A stretch of 64,000 bases of DNA from Coriaria nepalensis (taxonomy: Eukaryota > Streptophyta > Magnoliopsida > Cucurbitales > Coriariaceae): the NCBI GenBank assembly GCA_027186245.1, contig CP114498.1, forward strand, positions 8,673,001 through 8,737,000. Reading direction: 5' to 3'. Shown one piece after another: positions 22,126-33,362 of this stretch. The position numbers were made by a program, and so were the translations under genes. Position 1 is the stretch's first letter, and each line of letters begins with the position of its first letter. The notes under the pieces are model-generated. The model worked only from the letters and a program-made list of their open reading frames with translations, was not told the DNA's origin and ran no database searches.

Positions 22126-23100
22126 ATCATCAACCTGAAGGCACCGCACACAAACAAGGAAATACAAGCCCTAACAGGTAGAGTGACTGCACTTAGCCAT
22201 TTCATGAGTCACTCAGTTGATAAATACTTCCCTTTCTTTAAATCTCTAAAGTACTCTCATACCAAGGGATGGAGTGAAGACTGCGATAGAGGATTTGAAG
22301 AACTAAAGAGATACCCATCGTCCATACCTAGGTTGAATAAGCCAAAGGCGGGGGAGGAGTTGAGTCTTTACATCGCAACGAGTGGAGTTGTAGTAAGCTC
22401 ATTATTGGTGAAAGAGGAAGAGGGAAAGCAAATCCCAGTGTACTATACTAGTAAGGTGATGAATGAGGTTGAGGTGAGATATCCTCACATCGATAAAGTT
22501 GTTTTCACTCTTATAGTAGCGGCAAGGAAGTTAAGGCCACACTTTCAGGCTCGCCTCATAGTGGTAGTGCCTGATCTTTCTTTAAAGTAGATCCTCAAAA
22601 ACCCTGACACATCTGGGAGATTTCTGAAGTAGTCTGTTGAATTAGGAGAATTTGAAATATCTTATAAACCCAAAACTGCCATTAAAGCTTAGGCCCTAAC
22701 TGACTTCATCTTAGAATTCTCTAGTGAGGGCATTGCGAATATGAATTCAAGACTTCAAATAATGAGACAATCTTGGCAAGGTTGAGGCTAGCAAGGGAAG
22801 TTGAGGCTAAAAGGATCAACATATATAGTGATTCTTAGGTAGTGGTTTAACAAATGCGAGGGGAGTTTGAGGCGAAATTGGAGAAGATGAGGGCTTACTA
22901 AAAGAGAAATGAAGCTGTTTGAAAAGATTTGACAAGTTCCACGTGTACAACATAGATTGGATGAATTGATGAATTGGCACCCTTATGTCCCAGGTAAACA
23001 TGTACATATAGACGGCAGTCTCTACTAAACCGTCTATTCCCACAGAGGATATCCACTCGTGCCTCTTGGGTACTCAAATGTTGATACATGATGGTATGTT
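22112..23100 (+). mobile_element. Ty3-gypsy pol fragment (RT end and RNase H), Tat/Retand-like, degenerate
   Basis: Plus-strand translation gives the typical end of a gypsy reverse transcriptase and its RNase H (IQALTGRVTALSHFMS, IPVYYTSKVMNEVEVRYP, ARKLRPHFQARLIVVV), then ISYKPKTAIKA and a second RNase H-like piece (EAKRINIYSDS). Stops interrupt it after 22590. This combination is characteristic of plant Tat/Retand-type elements. No LTR is attached directly; the neighbouring 24340-24730 LTR-like DNA may belong to the same element. Confidence 0.85.
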
Positions 23101-23292
23101 TTACTTCGCTAGGACGTGGAAGCGGTCATCCTCGTTGAAAGTTGAAGTGACATTTTTGTAGTGGTCGAACCGAGGCTGAGCTGTCCCCTTAGTCTTTTTC
23201 TTTGGTTCAGGCTTAGCCTTCCTAAGTCTATCTACCTCAAATGTACCTGACCATAAAAAAGGGAACATGTCAGTCTCAGGTCGGGTGCTCAT
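23101..23292 (-). mobile_element. Possible gypsy gag C-terminal fragment, opposite orientation
   Basis: A 63-codon minus-strand frame (PEPKKKTKGTAQPRFDHY) resembles the lysine-rich, PRFDxY-containing linker of gypsy gag proteins. Its orientation is opposite to the adjoining pol fragment, so the region is a patchwork of elements. Support is weak. Confidence 0.35.
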
Positions 23293-23499
23293 CGATCGCT
23301 GAATGTCTGGTCTAAGAGGCTAAGGATGACCCTAATTGCAATCAACAAAACTAAATCCACTAAGTATGGGTTGATCCTGAAGTAGTATACAACTGAGGAT
23401 GATCATGAGGTCTGCCTATGAAACTAAGATTAACTAAGTGGAGGAAATGCTAAAGGGAGAGAAGGACTGAAGTTCTATGGATTAGAAAGAGGCAAACAT

Positions 23500-24730
23500 C
23501 TTTGCATTTAGTCCTTAGATTTATTTCCGATCAAAACATGTTTTTTAAAGAAAAATAAAGGCGAGAAAAGATTCATGCAAAGAACGCTTGTAGAAAATGA
23601 AGAACACTCATAGAAAATAGGAAATGTGCATAAAATGAGAGAACTTATTTTCTCTATCAGACATAATCGGTTGAACAATGGATGTTGACGGTAATTCATG
23701 GTGGTTGAAGTGACGGTGAGAAGCATTAGATCTCGCGAAGAATAGAGAGAGAGGGAGAGAGCTGCGAAGGTGAGAAGAGAAGAAAGCTTGAAATGGCTTA
23801 AATGACGTGATAATGCTTATAAAGTGAAGGGAGGAGAAAGAAAGAGAAACAACGTGACAGTTGCATGTGGCAGCTGACAAGGGATGTATGTCATCACCCT
23901 AAAGGTTGTCACTTATAACTAGGAACGTGGATCAAAGGGCATTTAAGACACCGTCGTGTGTCCTTTCACATCCCTTAACACATACAGGAGTTGGTAGAGA
24001 CTGTAGAAGCGTGTTAGCTGGAGGAGATGTTGGAATGCCACATAACCTTACTAAATGAGGTTACGTGCTGAGAGGCTAACTATTGGGCTCGATGTCGGGA
24101 CAGTGTTAGATCTGCAACCCCGGTTTGGGTAAGGGAGACCGAGGCTGAAGCAGGGTCGGCATGTGTCAATATAACTAAGTACGAAGGAAAAATGATGGTT
24201 GAGGCCGAGATCAGATAGGGTCAAGAAGAGCATAAGTCAACATGACAATAGTTGAGTATGATAAGAGGACATCAAATGCTACTGAGGCTGAGCTAGGTAT
24301 TTCCTCGCTCAGCTCAGACTTGAGCATGTATATGCCAAAGGGGTGGACAAGTGGAAAGTGAGTATCACTTCAGTGGAGGACGTGTGCGGCGTGTCAGACT
24401 GAGTCAGCATTATGACATGCTTAGGCGCTCCTGACGTATCAGTCTGAGGCGGCGCCATTGCACTATGAGGTGACTCCAAGCGCAGAGCAGATCTCTATTG
24501 TGTCAGACAGTGGATGATCTGACACTTATCATGGAGCAGAGAGTGATCAGAATACTAAACAATGAGAGTGAGATACGTAAAGTTGTCTAGGGTCTCCTAG
24601 TCTTATCTAGATATAAAAGTCCAACAATATAATAATAATAGAAAATGCATTTTTATGGAGAAAGTACTAAGCAACCAATTATCTCTTTTTTTTATCTTAC
24701 ATCTTTTAGAAATTGACTAAAGCGTCAGAG
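23500..24730. mobile_element. LTR-like gypsy debris
   Basis: Near 24340-24730 the plus strand has LTR features: TGTCAGAC and TGACACTTATCATGGAGCAGA words, a TATA-like ATATAAAAG at about 24613, and an end reading TTGACTAAAGCGTCAGAGT. That end is like the Tat/Ogre LTR end also seen on the minus strand near 34370. A second TATA-like TTATAAAG lies near 23818 on the opposite strand with pyrimidine-rich sequence behind it. Borders could not be set. Confidence 0.45.
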
Positions 24731-24759
24731 TAAAGTTGACCAACCACCACTATAACTAT

Positions 24760-25170
24760 AATTTGCTTGTGAAAAAGCTTTTTGTAACGGACATAAATTC
24801 ACGTCAACAATCATGTTTGCAAAAGCACAAAACATGGAAGGGCATGGAATTTGAACTACACGTCATTTGCGTTAGCCGTAGAAGATGGTCTAGAAGTCAA
24901 TCATGTTTTCCCTCAGAAAGTTACTAATGTTGGAACTAGGGGTGCAGAATTCAACCTACCATGTTAGTGTTGATCTGCCAGACATGTTCCGAGTTAAGGT
25001 GGTGGCTTCTGTGCTTTCATTCTCTAGGATTGGAGAAGAGAGAGCATTCAGCATGGAGGTGAACGGGCCAAAGGTGTCTCATCTGGGAATTGTATCAGGT
25101 TCTATTACTTCGAGCCATGGTGATGGTATGCAAGTGGTGAGAATTCCACTTGTTCACACCATCTATGATG
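24760..25170 (+). pseudogene. Subtilisin-like protease (subtilase) 3' fragment, Fn3-like domain
   Basis: Across two frames the plus strand reads LNYTSFALAVEDGLEVNH, KVTNVGTRG, then NSTYHVSVDLP, VLSFSRIGEERAF, GSITSSHGDGMQVVRIPLV. This is the C-terminal fibronectin-like domain of plant subtilases. The frame changes just before the NSTYHV block, and the catalytic domain (Asp, His, Ser) is absent upstream. It is therefore a truncated copy, probably a duplication remnant. The open frame continues to 25337 with sequence that no longer resembles a subtilase. Confidence 0.82.
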
Positions 25171-25479
25171 GCGGTGCACGGGATGCAGAAAGAAAGCATA
25201 GGGACAGAGATTACATTCAAAATTCCCTACCTTTCCCTCCAAAACTGTTGAACAAATCAAAGTGGGTGGAAGCCAAGAAGGAAGAAAGAGTAGAAGTTGA
25301 GCACAGCCTGGCAAGGCAAAAGAGAAAAAGTGTCTAGAAATTTGTAGGAGAGTTGGAGACCAGACAAACCAGAAAACCAAAGACACAACAAACAATCCTT
25401 TTGTCCTGACCCCAGAGACAGCTAGCTCATAGCCGCCGAACCCAAGAAAATTAAGAAACAATTTTTCTCTCTTTTCTTT

Positions 25480-26854
25480 CATTGTCTTTCTTTTTTGTTT
25501 TCAAAGAAGACGGTACTTACTGCCAAATAAAAAAAAAAATTTGAATTCTTATCAAGATTGACCGATTGAATACGACACACGCCCTCCTCTCTGGCTAATT
25601 TTAAACCAGACATTTCTCTTTTCATTTTCTGCCAGAAAAGAGCACTGCTACTTCAATCATATCATCATTAACATTCTCAATCTCTATTCGTAAGTTCAGA
25701 ACTATTGAAAGCAAATTGTGGTCCCCTTTCTGCCAGCTGCTCTCCCCATTCTTAGAATTTTGACTACTCTTCTGTTCAGTCTTTTCACTTTTCCAAACTC
25801 TTTCCTTTATCGTCGTCTAAGCAAGCTGTAATTTATCAACTACAATGAATTAGTTTGGTAATAATTTTTCAAAATGTTTTTTATATATATTTTTTTTAAA
25901 AAATTAGTTTTAAAGTGAGGATAAACTTGTTTAGTATTGATTTTAATATCATAATTTTTTTAAAACAATTTTGTAAAAAAATGAAAAGTAAGTCGTAAAA
26001 ATTAAAATAATAAAATTATATTTAGTGATTTTTTATATTTTAAAAGATAAATTTTATATATTTATATTATTAAAAATTCAATTTTTTATTAATATAAATT
26101 AAATAAGTTTAATATTTAAAAATCGATTTCTTATTTTTTAATATCAATTTTTATCATTGTGAGAATTAATTTTTAAAATATAAAAAATAAAATTTATTAC
26201 TAAATAAAATCAATATAATCTAAGCAAAAATAAGATAAAGGAGGAAGAAATTCTTAAATATGATTTATATAATATTATTATAATTTGATAGAAGTCGATT
26301 ATATTTAATATAATTTTAATTATTAAATTATAAGAATAATATATAAATTTATGTAAAAAAATTTCAGAGTTTAGTTTTGTAATCAAAGAGAAAAACATTA
26401 TTTTAATAAATATGTGAATGTCGGAAAATAATTGAGCATTTAATGGTCGGCAGATTAGTCCCAAATCCATTACTTAGAAAAAAAAAAAAAAGTGTAAATC
26501 TAATTAGTCTTACCTGGTGTGGGCCAGTGGGGTCCTCCTGCCCCACCCTGATTCTTTCTAACATTCCCTGCCCATACCTTTGTCCCTCTCCTCCCCCCCC
26601 CCCATGTTATGTTATAAATCATGTTGGTGTGTACTCTTATAATCTCTTCAGTCTTTCCCAATTTATGTTCCAAGGCTTATGTATGTACTATGCATGAACG
26701 TTTTTTTTTTTATCTGTAAGGTCCAAATCCGACATGGCAACATGGTACCACCGTGTCTTTTAGCCACGTGCACAATACTTCTTCCACCTCAATTTTGTCA
26801 CCAGCTAAAAAGAAAAAAAAATGTAAATGTTACATCGCCCCGTTTCAACACGTG

Positions 26855-26857
<3 letters not shown>
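25480..26857. other. AT-rich spacer, possible decayed fold-back element
   Basis: No gene is visible. At about 25855-26215, TTTGGTAATAA-type and reverse TTTAGTAATAA-type words flank very AT-rich DNA with GTGAGGAT/ATTCTCAC-like counterparts, suggesting a decayed inverted-repeat element. A C run lies near 26593. Confidence 0.4.

Positions 26858-26888
<31 letters not shown>
26858..26888. repeat. (TA)n microsatellite
   Basis: About 15 TA units without interruption. Confidence 0.93.
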
Positions 26889-26890
<2 letters not shown>

Positions 26891-27129
26891 CTGATTTTCT
26901 GAATGAAAAAAAAAAGTAATTAATTTTTATTACACTACAAGTCACAAAAAGACAAAAAAAAAATGTATCGACATATACGTCCATTTTCCTCGTATATCTA
27001 CATCCGACATTACATAAATGTCGTAACTTGTCCATGTCTATTGTACACAAAATAAGAAATAACAAGCTTCATCGAACGGTGTCAGCCGTTGGATCAATTG
27101 ATCAATCTTATGTTATGTAACCCACATTT

Positions 27130-28398
27130 TCACACTGATCTGCTACAATCAGCTTTACCGAATCCCACTCTCCGATTGGTTAAATCAAACTCCACCCATA
27201 GATTCTGCTGATGGAAATTCCCTATTATATTGCTCGCAACACCAAGCATATCTGACCGTCCGATCCCCACACACCTGACCCCACTGCCCACGTCAGCTAA
27301 GATCATCTCCTTCTGTATCACAATCTCCACCCCTTTATCAAACTTAAACACCATGTCGCCTACCAGCCGTCCGATCTCCATCGCATCACGTCTATCGAAG
27401 CACATATCAGACACCCCTGCGTACACGTAGCCTTTCTTCAACATGGGACCCACCAGTCTCACGATCTCCTCCTTCACCTTATTATACGCCTCGTCCACTA
27501 AAAACGTCAAGTCGGATCCTGAGTCAATCATGGTTTGACCCGAACCGCTTGCGTCCGGTCGGAATACCGACGGCGAAATATTCAACAGTTTCCCGCCAAT
27601 TCTAATCCCCTGCATAGGCACGGTGTACGCTACGTGGTCTAAATTCGGCAACCGTTGCTGACTTTCGGTAAAAGTCAAGAGGTTGACATATCGGAATCCC
27701 GCCGAGTTCGTGTTGTCGCCGATGTAAAACGAACCAGTCGGAGATGATCCGGATTGAGCTGGTCCGGGCCGGGTCGGGACGCAGTAGGAAAACTTGGATA
27801 TTTTCACTTGGGAAGCAAACGACAAACGACCAAGGTTCATTCCCAAAATACCCTTGCTGTCGCTGGAATCCTGAGCGCAGCCTAGAATCAAAGGAGGGGT
27901 ACTTACGTAGCGAGAGAAGGTGAATTTTTCTCGGACGAGGTTGCCCTCGGCCAGAGTCCCGTCGGCGTAGAAGTAGGAATAGTGACAGAAACGGTTCTGG
28001 TCACAGGAGGTGGGGAGGGTAAAATCGGGAATTCGTGGTTTGCAGATAGGGTGAGTACAGGGCAAGACAGAGAAAGAGGAAGAGAGGGAAGGGTCGAACG
28101 ACGTCGCAGGAGTCTTGTTATGGCACTTGATCCATGAGAGTTGACTGCCTGTGTCTAGAACCATCTCCTGAGTCTGAGGTGGCGTTCCGATTGGCAGAGA
28201 GACGACGAGCGCCATGGTGTATTTGAATGAGAGCTTTCTGTTTTGTATGAGGGAGAGAGGGTGGAGAGCAGAGGACGTGTTTGGATGGAGGGAAACGTGG
28301 GTGAGAGGGAAAGAAAGGGAAAGCTGAGAGTCGCTGCTTCTGGAAGAAGAGAGAGAGAAGAAAGTGGAGAGGGAGAGGAAGAGGAAGAGAGAGGCCAT
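27130..28398 (-). CDS. Aspartic protease, A1 family (At1g66180/At5g37540-like), intact single exon
   Basis: A single uninterrupted frame of 422 codons begins at an ATG followed by a hydrophobic signal peptide (residues 1-20, MASLFLFLSLSTFF). Both catalytic motifs are present: DTGS at residues 82-85 and DSGS at 292-295. Cysteine-rich segments typical of the nepenthesin/CND41-type plant enzymes (PCTHPICKPRIPDF, CHYSYFYADGT) and the C-terminal NIIGNFHQQNLWVEFD are also intact. The protein is therefore predicted to be secreted or vacuolar and active. The closest family I recognise is the intronless Arabidopsis At1g66180/At5g37540 group, related to PCS1. A TATATATAA-type TATA box lies about 80 bp upstream (28478-28487). 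Substrate and physiological role are not evident from sequence. Confidence 0.93.
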   Translation of the reverse strand: MASLFLFLSLSTFFSLSSSRSSDSQLSLSFPLTHVSLHPNTSSALHPLSLIQNRKLSFKYTMALVVSLPIGTPPQTQEMVLDTGSQLSWIKCHNKTPATSFDPSLSSSFSVLPCTHPICKPRIPDFTLPTSCDQNRFCHYSYFYADGTLAEGNLVREKFTFSRYVSTPPLILGCAQDSSDSKGILGMNLGRLSFASQVKISKFSYCVPTRPGPAQSGSSPTGSFYIGDNTNSAGFRYVNLLTFTESQQRLPNLDHVAYTVPMQGIRIGGKLLNISPSVFRPDASGSGQTMIDSGSDLTFLVDEAYNKVKEEIVRLVGPMLKKGYVYAGVSDMCFDRRDAMEIGRLVGDMVFKFDKGVEIVIQKEMILADVGSGVRCVGIGRSDMLGVASNIIGNFHQQNLWVEFDLTNRRVGFGKADCSRSV

Positions 28399-28477
28399 TT
28401 TTAGCGGGTGAGAACTGAGAAGGAAGAAACAGAGGTTGGTGGGTTGAGCTAGTGGGAAGAAGAAATGGGCTGTGGTG

Positions 28478-28487
28478 TTATATATAA
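28478..28487 (-). promoter_or_regulatory. Probable TATA box of the aspartic protease gene
   Basis: On the minus strand the DNA reads CTTATATATAA, about 80-90 bp before the ATG at 28398. This is an appropriate distance for a short leader. Confidence 0.5.
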
Positions 28488-28489
28488 GG

Positions 28490-29426
28490 ACGATAGATTA
28501 GTAACACTGTAACAAAATGCTTAATTGTTCCTATAAACTGAGGAGGTAATTCGTGCCGGCATGATACCATTTGGGTACGGTATGAATTGTGTTAGGCACA
28601 GTAAGAGTTCCTGCTGGCTCGTGGATCATGCCGTTATAAACTTTTTTTATTTAGTTAATTTATTTCAATAATCAATTTTTATTTATTTTTAGTAATTTAG
28701 TTATCTTTCTTTTTATTATACATTACTTGATTATTTGGGAAACTTTTATTCCTCTTTATATATATACATTATAGGAGTCTTATCACCTTATTTTAATTCA
28801 TACTTATTATTTTTTATATTTTAAAATATTCTAAAAATTTAAATGTTCATTATTTCAGTTTTTTCAACCCACTTTTCCTTTTTTGAATTTTCTGTTTTGT
28901 TTAGTTTTCTTCTTAGATTAGAACTTAAACCCAACAATTTCCATTAATCATACTTAATCTAAATATTTTATTTATCAGCTTCATATTTTTATTAACCTCC
29001 TACTGTTATAAAATTTCTTAACAGTCATTATAGTATATGCTAATGCATGATGTAAGTAAATCATGTTTAGAACTTAAGGAGATAGATGTTAGATATTTAG
29101 TTCTTAACTAGTTTGTCACACTTGTGTCTTGATTATAATCTAGCTTAATTACCTGATTTGTTTCTAAATGAGAGCAGGAAACAAGAAGAGTGAGTTAATT
29201 TTGTTGTTGTAAAAATTGAGTGTTTACGTAACATGTCTTTTTTATATGACCAAATTCAAAATAGTTATTAACCATGATATTTTGTTTACTTTAAAACATA
29301 ATATTCTTATTTGACCGGATGCTTATCTCAAGAAAAATGTCTCTTACCAATTAAGTGATCATTTAATACATGTCAAATCCTTATTTGATATTTTATTAAT
29401 TTGTATATATGTACCCATATATATAG
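28490..29426. other. AT-rich spacer
   Basis: No coding or repeat structure is recognised between the protease promoter and the LINE remnant. Confidence 0.5.
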
Positions 29427-31300
29427 ATGTATGTATACTGGTATGAAAGAATATCTGGTCACTCCGTTAACAAAGAAAAGAGTAGCAGAGTTAGTCAAGC
29501 TGTGAGTAACATTATAACCACTACTAAATTTATGCAGAAAACGTTTCCTTTAGTTCATCTTGGTTTCCCATTATATATACGAAGAGCTAAAGCATGTATA
29601 TTTAATGACATTATTAACAAAGTGAGGAAGAAAGTGGAAAGTTGGCAGTATAAATTATTGTCTAAATGAGGAAGACTAATTTTAATTAAACATGTTTTAC
29701 AATCCTTACCCATGGATACCCCAGCTTGCCTTCACCGTCTAGTTTCCATTTTCAATAGGTTGAAGAAGATCTTTAGTAATTTCTTTTGGGGGACATTAGA
29801 TGGAAGCAAGAAGCTACATTAGTGTAATCGGGGCAATCTTTGCCTTCTTGTGAAAGAAAGGGGTCTAGGCTTAAAAAAGTTAAGAGGATATTTCTACCTC
29901 ATGGCTATTAAATATTGGTGGAGACTTAAGACTCACAACATCTTACTTTTTTTCTTATGAGGTAAATATAAGAAAAGATTATCGGCTGCTACAGGTATTA
30001 GTGTGGGTTATAATTTTCTGTCCAGATTCAAGAAGACATGTGATATATCTCAACATCATATTCTTCTGGTTAGTTGGTGACGGTTCTAAGATTATGGTAA
30101 GACACTTGGGTTCACTCAGGTAAAATTTCTAAACCTCCGGATTTATATGGAAATTGGAATGAGAAAGACCTACGGTTAGGTATGGATTGGAACTGGTCTC
30201 TTCTACATAATTTTTGCTCTCAGGAAAAGTTACAAGAGATAGTTAGTGTTAGAATTTTAAACAAAAATGATATCTCTATTTGGAATTATGTTAATGTCGC
30301 CTCCTTTTATCTTAAAATAACATGGGAGACCATTAGGATTAAAGGTCCATTTTTTTTCCCACTTTTGTTGTTGCTTGGTCGAAACATATCCCATCTAAAA
30401 TTTCCATTTTCCTTTGGTAATTACTCAATTCTATTTTACCTATATAAAGTAATGTTTAAAGGAAAGAAAGATATACGAATTGCTTCAGTTTGCCATCGTT
30501 GTTATATTTTTTATAGGTCCTAAAACAGAAGAACATCTTTTCCTCAGATGCTCTTATGCTCAATCCTCATGGCGATGGGCTGGTGTTTTAATTGGAAGTA
30601 ATTCTTGGAACAGTTTCTCGTTACACCAACTTATAACCTTTGGTTTTCTTAATGCTCTTAAACATAAAATTATCCATTTCTATAAATTATTTCCACCTTT
30701 AATTTTATGGCACATCTGGAGGGTTAGATGCTCAAAAGTGTTTGATAATATTAATCTCTCTTTGGTCCGTGCAACTAGTGACATTTAGTTACTATCATAT
30801 GTTTTTCCCCCAACTTTCATTGCCTGAATTTATCGTTGCAAGAAAGTATTACCATGCAGATGTTATATATTCTTTGTACGATTACTACCACTCACCTCAA
30901 GCTGTTAAAATGGAGTAAACCTTCTTACAACTTATTAAAGATCAATGCTGATAGTGCTAGTAAAGAGAATCGAGGGGGTGGCATTATTTTGAGAAATGGT
31001 GAAGGAAATTTGGTTAAGGTTTTTGCAGTTCATTGAGATACTACAACAAGCATGCAAGTGGAAGCAAAAACTCTTCTCAAGAGTCTATTTATGTGAAGAA
31101 CTATAAATTTACAACGTTTACATTAAAGCATATTCCTTATGCTTAATCCATATGGTTCAAGGGCATCACAAGATTCCTCCTTCCATGCATTATATTATCA
31201 TGAAAATTAGGGAGGCAATTGAGCATTATCAAATCATTTTTACTCATGTCTATAGGAAAACAAACTAAGTGGCAAATGCTCTAGCTAATTTAGGGTGTAA
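29427..31300 (+). mobile_element. Degenerate LINE (non-LTR retrotransposon): RT end, zinc-binding region, RNase H
   Basis: Plus-strand fragments in different frames follow the order of plant L1-type ORF2. First is the RT C-terminus (FPLVHLGFPLYIRRAK, KKVESWQYKLLSK, NRLKKIFSNFFWG). Then comes the zf-RVT region (KTEEHLFLRCSYAQSSW), and last an RNase H start (LLKINADSASKENRGGGI). Stops and frame breaks are numerous. The 5' endonuclease and RT core are absent, as expected for a 5'-truncated LINE copy. No poly-A tail or target duplication could be assigned. Confidence 0.82.
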
Positions 31301-31690
31301 TTTCTTTCTAATTTTTCTTTCCTTTTGAGTAGTGATTTGTCTAAGATCATTCAACTAAAATTATTTGAGATAAGCTTGGTTTAGATCAACATTTAGTTTT
31401 TTTCTCCTTTTTGGAGGTTTTGGTATCTGCCCTCCTCCTTTTGAATCCTTTAACCTGGTTCCTTTTAATAAATTTCGTGCGATGTTTTTGTTTTCTACTG
31501 ATGATTATGCCTAAGGTGGAGAAAACAGTAGCTTTTGTTAAAAAAAGAAGAAGAGAAATTACATGGAAAAAGGAAGAAAACGAAATAAATGAGAAAAAAA
31601 ATATAGAAACACAAATAATAAAAAGATTTTAAAAAAAAGTAGAAAATGACAATTGGGAAGACACTGTTTTGTTTGATGGAGCGGTTAGAC
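31301..31690. other. Spacer with no recognised gene
   Basis: Lysine-rich short frames here are A-rich DNA translated by chance. Confidence 0.45.
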
Positions 31691-31949
31691 GAGGGTGTGC
31701 AGAAAATCGGTCATCCAATTTACTCGGTCGAAACTCGAACCGATCACCAAAAGCTCTTGAGTTTAACATGCATTGGATTGACTATGGGTTTAATAATCTA
31801 AACCCAACCCGAAAAATTTGACCGAAAATTATTTTTTGAAAAAAACCATCCAAATCCAACCAAATAAAGTTTATATATATATAATCTTATATTTAAACCA
31901 ACCATAGAAATGTCCCGAACCTAACCACCCGAGCAATGCACACTCCTAC
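31691..31949. repeat. Small hAT-type MITE candidate
   Basis: The left end GAGGGTGTGCAGAAAATCGG and the reverse complement of the right end (GTAGGAGTGTGCATTGCTCG) share a GTGTGCA core of a terminal inverted repeat typical of hAT MITEs. The interior repeats AACCCGA and AACCCAACC-like words. No exact 8-bp target duplication was found. Confidence 0.45.
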
Positions 31950-32569
31950 CGTTGGATGATATGATGATGTAATTAATAATTAAAATTGCATGGTGAGCTT
32001 TTTTTTATTTATGAGTGATTATTAAGTATGAGGGGTGTCATTCTATAATTTGAACTCCAAAAAAACAAGACATAGCTCTTTTTAGCAGACCGTATCAAAA
32101 TTAGACAGTTGGCATATGTAATGTTGCTTTGAGCCGTTAAACTTGTCGGGTAATCAAAGTGTGTTTTTTTTTTAACAATTTTTTGGTCACAGTGATTGAT
32201 GCATATTTTGGGTTGTGTAATGGTATTCTGTTCATATTATCTTTTGATTAGAAAAATAACAAAACTATATGATGGCTCGCTTTGACTTAGAGGAGGGACC
32301 CTTCATAACTCATTAATTTAAAAAATAATTAGTAACTATTAAAAATATGTACAAAGTGGGAACTAAGTGCAGTTATTTTTGGCATGACATACCCTCCTTC
32401 TCATTTTTCAATATATTATTATAACAAATTAAAGCTCCATAACAGCATCTTTTATCTTCCTCGTATATTTATATTTTTTTCATCATTTTCTTTTGGTAAA
32501 TGGCTCTTAATTTCTTTTAATTATGAAGAATTAGTTAATTACTATGTATTATGAAAATATATACTTTAC

Positions 32570-33362
32570 TCTTAAATTATTATATTTGAGTAGTAAAGTT
32601 TTATGCTATGAAGCATAAGCAAGTAAAGAGTAGAAGTGTTAAGCTACCAAGGAAGTAATAATTCTTAAAGAGTCTAGAGTAAGGCCTAATTGAAAATGAA
32701 TCAAATTATTGATTATGTCATAAATACATTTATGCCCACACCCCAATTGCCCCCCTAGCGGAATATGTGCTTCTAAAAGATTTTATACTGTGTCCAATCC
32801 CAAAGTTAGTTCTAAACGTATGACCAGTAATGAGAAAAATGAATGCAATAGCTAAATGATGATGATAAATATCAATCAGTCATAAACTTTACGTTGGCGG
32901 ATGAAATCCCCCAAAAAGGGTTAGACTGATAGTTCCTACTACTTGGAAAGTACCAAATAAATGATTATTTGAATATGATTTTGAGTATAAAATTTACACT
33001 GACATGTAAAAAGTGGTTCTAATTCTTATGGATGTGGCAATACATCTAAGAAATTATTCAATCAAACATATTCTCCCCTAGCACCTGGAGTAGCAACATG
33101 GATTAAATGTCTTATCTAAGCTAATGAACTTATTCTAAATGTCTTGACAAATGATGATTGAGATGAGATTCAACATTTTTAAACCACGAAATGCTCGGCT
33201 TCCATTTCGGTTGTAGGTGTAACTAACCCACTATTAAATATATGGCAAAAATAAATAATAGAAAAAAAGCTCCAAGATAAATATCTTCATTAGCATGTAA
33301 ACCGATTATATACCATCACTAATAAATACCAGAATAAACGATATTCACTTGGCCGAGAGTAC
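32570..33362 (-). pseudogene. psaB: Nuclear insertion of plastid DNA: psaB fragment
   Basis: On the minus strand, 33362-32570 translates in pieces as the photosystem I P700 apoprotein A2. Recognisable blocks in order are [65 protein letters not shown] and [20 protein letters not shown]. They correspond to roughly residues 105-365 of the 734-residue plastid protein, in the right order and spacing. Stops and substitutions are spread throughout, so it is an old, non-functional nuclear copy (NUPT), or plastid DNA that arrived by way of the mitochondrion. It abuts a gypsy gag fragment at 33362. Confidence 0.88.

Noticed and set aside
27230..27430. Plus-strand frame of 66 codons
   Set aside because: Antisense shadow of the intact aspartic protease gene.
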